This document shows, piece after piece, positions 19,509 to 23,576 of a stretch of 23,576 nucleotides of DNA. Each line of letters opens with the position of its first letter. Positions within the stretch are counted from its first letter, which is position 1. The notes under the pieces are model-generated. The model was not told the DNA's origin. It saw nothing but the letters and a program-made list of their open reading frames with translations, and did not search any database. The DNA lies in assembly GCA_003568945.1 (NCBI GenBank), contig BDIP01000253.1, positions 1-23,576 of the forward strand, written 5' to 3'. A program made the translations under genes and the position numbers. The DNA comes from Kipferlia bialata. Taxonomy: Eukaryota > Fornicata.

Positions 19509-19934
19509 CTAGGTGAGAAAAGAGAGGTTGGATAGGGTGACAGTATATATGCACAGAGTATACACAACATGTACCTGCCGTTGTCCTACACATAGGGACA
19601 TCTACTCTTCCAGCAGTAGAGACATCTAGTATATCTAGACCTATTCGCAGCTGTATGTATATACCAGCAGTTGAAATAGCGCACCTAGTCACAACAGTAC
19701 TGTCATTACCGTAACCCATCTCGGCAGACCCAGAGACGTGACTCACCATCTACAGTCCCATGGGGGTCAGACAGTCGATCTGGGACACCAGTAAACATAT
19801 ATGTGGTTTCTAGTGGAGACACGATCGAGCAGATCACTTTCGTCAGACATTTGCATCAGTGTGTGACCCATGTCACTGACAGGACAACTCCAAGACAGGG
19901 AAAGACTGGGAGACACACACAGTACAGACAGACA

Positions 19935-20340
19935 CTACATGGTGTGGGGTAGTGGACTGTGTGTCTGTGGCGTATTCAAACTGAATATGAGAGTCAGTTG
20001 TCCATAGAGTCATATACATGAAACTTACATGATGTAAGTGTTTACATACCTGACACCAAGGTACAGGGGGAGTTGCACTGACCTTGACACTCTGTTCGAG
20101 GTGTATACTCGGGTACATGCACTAGACCAGAGTGGTTAGTGGTCATGGGTACCGAGTAACGACTGGGGGTGAGGGTAGTCCAAATAGAATACGTATAGAT
20201 ATGACTGTATGGTAGCCATGTATAGAGTATAGACAGACACTCACAGAGGGTGGGGCAGTTGGCTGTGTGTCTGTGGCGTCTTCAAACTGAATATGAGAGT
20301 GTGTAGTCCCGAGAGTCATATACATGATACGTACATGATG
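19935..20340 (-). repeat. Tandem pair of about 303 bp with QFE-ATDTQ module
   Basis: 19935-20040 and 20240-20340 align closely (GTGTCTGTGGCGT-TTCAAAC, GAATATGAGAGT, GAGTCATATACATGA). On the minus strand they read SHIQFEYATDTQSTTPHHV and SHIQFEDATDTQPTAPPSV in one frame. Weaker members occur at about 19105-19155 and 20550-20590 (QFGHATETHYLSS). Confidence 0.7.
20050..20162 (-). CDS. Exon-like segment, 37 codons (RYSVPMTTNHSG...)
   Basis: Acceptor CTCACCCCCAG, donor GTATGT, 113 nt, stop-free in the frame RYSVPMTTNHSGLVHVPEYT then PRTECQGQCNSPCTLVS. A decayed homologue sits at 18245-18347. A good candidate for a real exon of the minus-strand gene. Family not recognised. Confidence 0.45.
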
Positions 20341-20355
20341 TGGGTATATGTATAC

Positions 20356-20454
20356 CTGACTCCCACGTACAGAGGCTGACTGGATTCGCAGGAACGTACG
20401 TGTTGTGCTTGTCCAGTAAGGAGTTCGGGACGTGTTAATGATGTTCCTGGGATC
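20356..20454 (-). CDS. Exon-like segment, 33 codons (DPRNIINTSRTP...)
   Basis: Acceptor CCTCACACAG, donor GTATAC, 99 nt, phase 0-0, stop-free: DPRNIINTSRTPYWTSTTRT then FLRIQSASVRGSQ. It aligns in nucleotide sequence with 21658-21721 (both begin GAT; shared TGACAAGC/TGGACAAGC). The same segment is open in a second frame ending LYVGV, so the frame is not certain. Confidence 0.4.
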
Positions 20455-20904
20455 CTGTGTGAGGCAGACAATAGCTAGACTGGATCAGGCCTCAGTATAT
20501 GGGTATTATCTATGTGCATCTGTCTCACCTGTCAACATACAGGAAGGAAGATAGGTAGTGTGTCTCTGTGGCATGCCCAAACTGCCAGTCAGACGGCGGA
20601 GTATACTCATGTATGTAGATATGATCATACGTTTATACCTACCCCTAGGAATTGTGCCTAGGACCGCACATATATGAATACAAAATACATGCACCTAATC
20701 TCCAACACCCCAAATATACTTGTATACTAGGCATACCTGCATATGGGACACAGGGACTGGTCACCATTCTGACCAAGGACCCAGGGTGTTTGACTCCCAC
20801 CGTTGAGTGACACACTGAGTCAGAGCACGAGGGAAATTATGATGTATCTGGTCTATAGTGATTACACTTTCATGTACATACACCACCTACCAAAGTATGT
20901 TGGA

Positions 20905-21250
20905 TGTCTGACACACTGTCACAGACGAATGACCCGAGTCTAGTAGATGTCGATATATATTTAGGGATATATATATATGTTACCCACCTGGCTATGCAAA
21001 CACTCTCACTGTCACCGATGTATGACACGTGTCTAGATAGTATACATATATCTATATATCTATACATACATATGTATATAGATATGTATATACAGGATGA
21101 AAAGACACCTACCAAGGTAGAGAGGGTGTCAGACACACTGTCACCGATGTATGACCCGTGTATAGATAGTATACATATATCTATATATCTATATTAATAT
21201 ATATACACAGGATCACCGATGTATGTCTAGTGTCTAGTATCTAGTGTCTA
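20905..21250. repeat. Four partial copies of a 60-bp exon-like unit between TA tracts
   Basis: Copies at about 20905-20948, 21005-21042, 21127-21172 and 21211-21235 share CACTGTCACCGATGTATGAC and CGTGTCTAGATAG-type ends. On the minus strand they read GSYIGDSVSDTLSTLVG, VSYIGDSESVC and GSFVCDSVSDIQHTLVG in one frame, the outer two followed by GTAGGT donors. The last copy ends in a short GTCTAGT tandem. Confidence 0.65.
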
Positions 21251-21411
21251 GTGTGGATGGACGCAGAGATAATGTGTACTCTGCCTGATACCTTAAGTGA
21301 GCTAGTTATATGTATAAAGACAGTATCAATAATGCAGAGATATACCTCATTTCTCCTGTCCCTTCGGTCTAACCATACGAGTTAGAGAACCACACTACAA
21401 AAAATACTTAC

Positions 21412-21478
21412 TTGTCTCAGTAGCCGTCTTCATGATATCTGGGAAATAATCTACCTGGTGAGTGACGGTGACAGAGAC
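21412..21478 (-). CDS. Exon-like segment, 22 codons (VSVTVTHQVDYFPDIM...)
   Basis: Acceptor GTATGCCCAG, donor GTAAGT, 67 nt, encoding VSVTVTHQVDYFPDIMKTAT plus Glu-Thr. Upstream in gene direction, 21580-21605 carries TTACCCCCAG then DVSVTYL, and 21635-21655 reads YVSVTIS: two partial 5' copies, exactly the echo pattern of the transporter. Unidentified protein. Confidence 0.5.
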
Positions 21479-21657
21479 CTGGGCATACAAAGATTAGTAT
21501 AGACACCCGGTAATAGTACTGGTATAGTACTGCCACATATATCCATATGTAGGCATATAGTATATACATACAGAGATATGTCACAGAGACGTCCTGGGGG
21601 TAAAAAGAAACATATACATATACATGTATGCAAGTGCTGATGGTGACTGAGACGTAC

Positions 21658-21721
21658 CAATAGTACAGCAGAGGCTTGTCAAGTGGATATTCCAATGACT
21701 CCCAAGAATGGCCCCGATATC
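21658..21721 (-). CDS. Exon-like segment, 21 codons (DIGAILGSHWNI...)
   Basis: Acceptor CCTCACCCAG, donor GTACGT, 64 nt, stop-free as DIGAILGSHWNIHLTSLCCT plus Ile. Another frame is also open (EYPLDKPLLYYW), so the reading frame is uncertain. It is related to 20356-20454. Confidence 0.35.
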
Positions 21722-22054
21722 CTGGGTGAGGTAGATCCTTGTTCACAATTCTATAGACTAGAGTACATAGATCAAGGGACTTGTGCAGTACTGACTCAGT
21801 ACTGATCTGTATCTATATTTTTGAATATACACACACACGCATATATATATATATATATACGTACTACCTGTACGTACCTGTACATACACTAGAGTTAGTG
21901 TGTAACACTGTCACAAAGGTACATATCCCAATATCTATACACATACACATAACACACGAACATAAGTACACAACCACACCCATATAGAGCCAGTGAGACC
22001 ATTAGTGAATCATCACCTCTATTAAGTAAACACAGGGACATCAAGCAGTGATCT

Positions 22055-22101
22055 GTATCTACATATATATATATAGATATATATATATATATATGTAGAT
22101 A
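22055..22101. repeat. TA-rich palindrome
   Basis: GTATCTACATATATATATAT at the left is mirrored by ATATATATATATGTAGATAC at the right, giving a 47-base hairpin-forming block. It is built mostly of TA repeats but is bounded by matching non-repeat ends. Confidence 0.7.
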
Positions 22102-22342
22102 CATATACTAGGTATGCATACCTATAGCTACCAAGGCAACGAGGGCATGTCAATAGTACTTCAGAGAGCAATCGCAATTACTACCACAGCTAACCAGAGC
22201 AGCAACTAAGGTACAGGGTAGGGGTCCGGGCTACTGTGGATGAGAGTTCCCAAGGGCATGGAATAATTCTATATATATACATACATATTCATATACAATA
22301 CCTAACAAGAGACAGAGGGCAGGTGTGTGGGCCACTCTACAC

Positions 22343-22405
22343 TATGACGGTTGCCTAGTGGCGAAGAACGATACATGTTCGGTATTGTCTCTGGCTTCCT
22401 AAGAG
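22343..22405 (-). pseudogene. Exon-like segment with stop (EARDNTEHVSFFATRQPS)
   Basis: After ACCCTCTTAG the frame reads EARDNTEHVSFFATRQPS and then stops. The TRQP end matches the TSTRQP segment at 19210 and the CCACTAGACAACC boxes elsewhere. Probably a decayed relative of that exon family. Confidence 0.3.
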
Positions 22406-22763
22406 GGTCAGAGAGGGAAGATGGGTCAGTGTCAGAACAGCAGATATAATGGAATGTAAGGATATACTCTCTCTTCCAATACGCTGCTCACAAAGAACAC
22501 CACAGCCTCCACGTAATATATATATATCTCCTAAACGCGATAAATGTATGTCAACTGTACTGAGTACTCACGAGATATGTGTACAAACATATATATCTAG
22601 TGTCAGTCACGGAGGGGTATAGAGAATATTCATGCATATCATATCTATTATACAAGTGTATGTATGTATACATACCAGCTGTCCCTCACTGAGGTGTCTA
22701 GAGTATATACGTATACACTACTATATATCATATGTATTATTCATATGTATGGTGTATACATAC

Positions 22764-22811
22764 CTGATGTCCCTCACTCAGGTGTTGTCTGGAGCACGGG
22801 ACGGCCACTGC
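22764..22811 (-). CDS. Exon-like segment, 16 codons (AVAVPCSRQHLSEGHQ)
   Basis: Acceptor CTTACCCCAG and donor GTATGT bound 48 nt, phase 0-0. It is the only full copy of a cluster. Partial 5' copies with ACCCC(C)AG acceptors lie upstream in gene direction at about 22845-22893 (TACVTVAYSR), 23038-23075 (TVCVTITYSRE) and 23120-23160 (TVCVTHAYSR). A partial 3' copy with a GTATGT donor lies downstream at about 22682-22706 (YSRHLSEGQL). Unidentified protein. Confidence 0.5.
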
Positions 22812-22841
22812 CTGGGGTAAGATCATAAATATATATATACA

Positions 22842-23165
22842 TATGTTGAGGTCTATCTAGAGTATGCAACGGTCACACAGGCAGTCTGGGGTCAGAATAT
22901 GTATGGAAGTATATATATATATATATATATATATACATAAGTGTGTATATATACATTTAGGTTTAGGTGTCTAGAGTATGCAACGGTCGACATAAATATA
23001 TATACAAGATCTTGACTGCGATGGTGGGTGGGGGGGGGACTCTCTAGAATATGTGATGGTCACACAGACTGTCTGGGGGTAAGATCATGTATGTATATAT
23101 ATATATGTATATACATATGTTGAGGTCTATCTAGAGTATGCATGTGTCACACAGACTGTCTGGGG
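22842..23165 (-). repeat. Cluster of 5' echoes of exon-like segment 22764-22811
   Basis: Three acceptor-bearing copies plus a fragment at about 22968-22995, separated by TA repeats and a G-run (23025-23038). They keep one frame (T-V-C-V-T-x-A-Y-S-R) and lose similarity after the SR codons. Confidence 0.65.
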
Positions 23166-23359
23166 GTGAGGTGACATATCATATGTATACAGGACCCACT
23201 TGGGTGGTGATGGTGGGAAACGGGGGGGAGGGGTATATAACACACCCATGTAACCGGGAGACCCACCAACTGTATACCCATGCTCTCTCCCCAACATACA
23301 TAGACATGGGTCATACACACACATGGATGCTTGGGTCATATAGGTAGGGATATATATGT

Positions 23360-23360
<1 letters not shown>

Positions 23361-23392
<32 letters not shown>
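23361..23392. repeat. TA microsatellite
   Basis: Uninterrupted TA dinucleotides. Similar tracts lie at 1-17, 1150-1166, 1618-1637, 3281-3304, 4425-4446, 4556-4576 and 22910-22936. Confidence 0.95.
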
Positions 23393-23394
<2 letters not shown>

Positions 23395-23534
23395 GGTGTG
23401 TCCCCTATCCCGTTCTCAGTACCACCTCCATGACCATATACAGTAGACCACCTACACCCTGTGTACATGTACTCTCATCCATACACGCATGTACCAAGGT
23501 CATATATATACCTACACAGAGAGAGATGGGTTAT

Positions 23535-23535
<1 letters not shown>

Positions 23536-23565
<30 letters not shown>
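23536..23565. repeat. 30-base poly-C homopolymer near the window end
   Basis: Thirty consecutive C followed by ACAACAACCCC, ending the window. It may be a real G-quadruplex-forming tract or an artefact at a sequence end. Confidence 0.9.
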
Positions 23566-23576
23566 ACAACAACCCC

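Noticed and set aside
20870-21240. CRISPR-like array, because of short repeats with spacers
   Set aside because: Repeats are unequal, diverged and spaced by TA tracts in a eukaryotic intron-rich context. They fit partial exon copies better.

Overview
The window looks like nuclear DNA of an intron-dense unicellular eukaryote. The support is GT...AG introns of roughly 75 to 600 bases, tiny exons (42 to 198 bases), TA- and CT-rich microsatellites inside introns, no bacterial operon layout, and a eukaryotic-style split transporter gene. A free-living, intron-rich protist, for example a fornicate such as Kipferlia, would fit, but the species is a guess and cannot be settled from the sequence.

Left block (1-5860, plus strand): the 3' part of a major facilitator gene of the UMF1/Atg22-like family. 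Fifteen phase-compatible exons (21-69, 419-511, 729-800, 1403-1482, 1792-1864, 2202-2272, 2597-2653, 2968-3036, 3611-3706, 4160-4201, 4345-4417, 4869-4942, 5252-5312, 5466-5663, 5739-5860) join into 1230 nt. That is 409 residues plus a TGA stop, and the 5' end lies off the window. Its introns contain about 29 partial copies ('echoes') of the flanking exons. Copies of an exon's 5' end plus acceptor always lie upstream of that exon. Copies of its 3' end, almost always with the donor, always lie downstream. Most differences between echo and exon are synonymous. This is the most striking feature of the window.

Middle block (about 5.9-15.4 kb): higher GC, almost no TA repeats, and no gene I recognise. 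It is a mosaic of diverged repeats: a 25+25 bp hairpin just after the transporter, a roughly 1.1-1.2 kb tandem duplication at 8709-11058 with a further relative at 6397-7190, a dispersed pair at 7868/12050, and three copies of a 150-200 bp unit at 12.6-14.0 kb. On the minus strand several copies keep an open reading frame. Short protein motifs (Ser-Thr-Trp-Gln-Gln) recur.

Right block (about 14.4-23.5 kb): apparently one or more unidentified minus-strand, intron-rich genes or decayed gene copies. Short exon-like segments with ACCCCCAG/CTCACNCAG acceptors and GTATGT/GTACCT-like donors are separated by TA repeats. They fall into repeated families (modules reading QFE-ATDTQ-T-PPSV, VPITHQ..PRH, VTSPWVCV, GL-Y---QNR-TS). 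The same echo rule seen in the transporter holds here on the opposite strand. The window ends in a 30-base C homopolymer.
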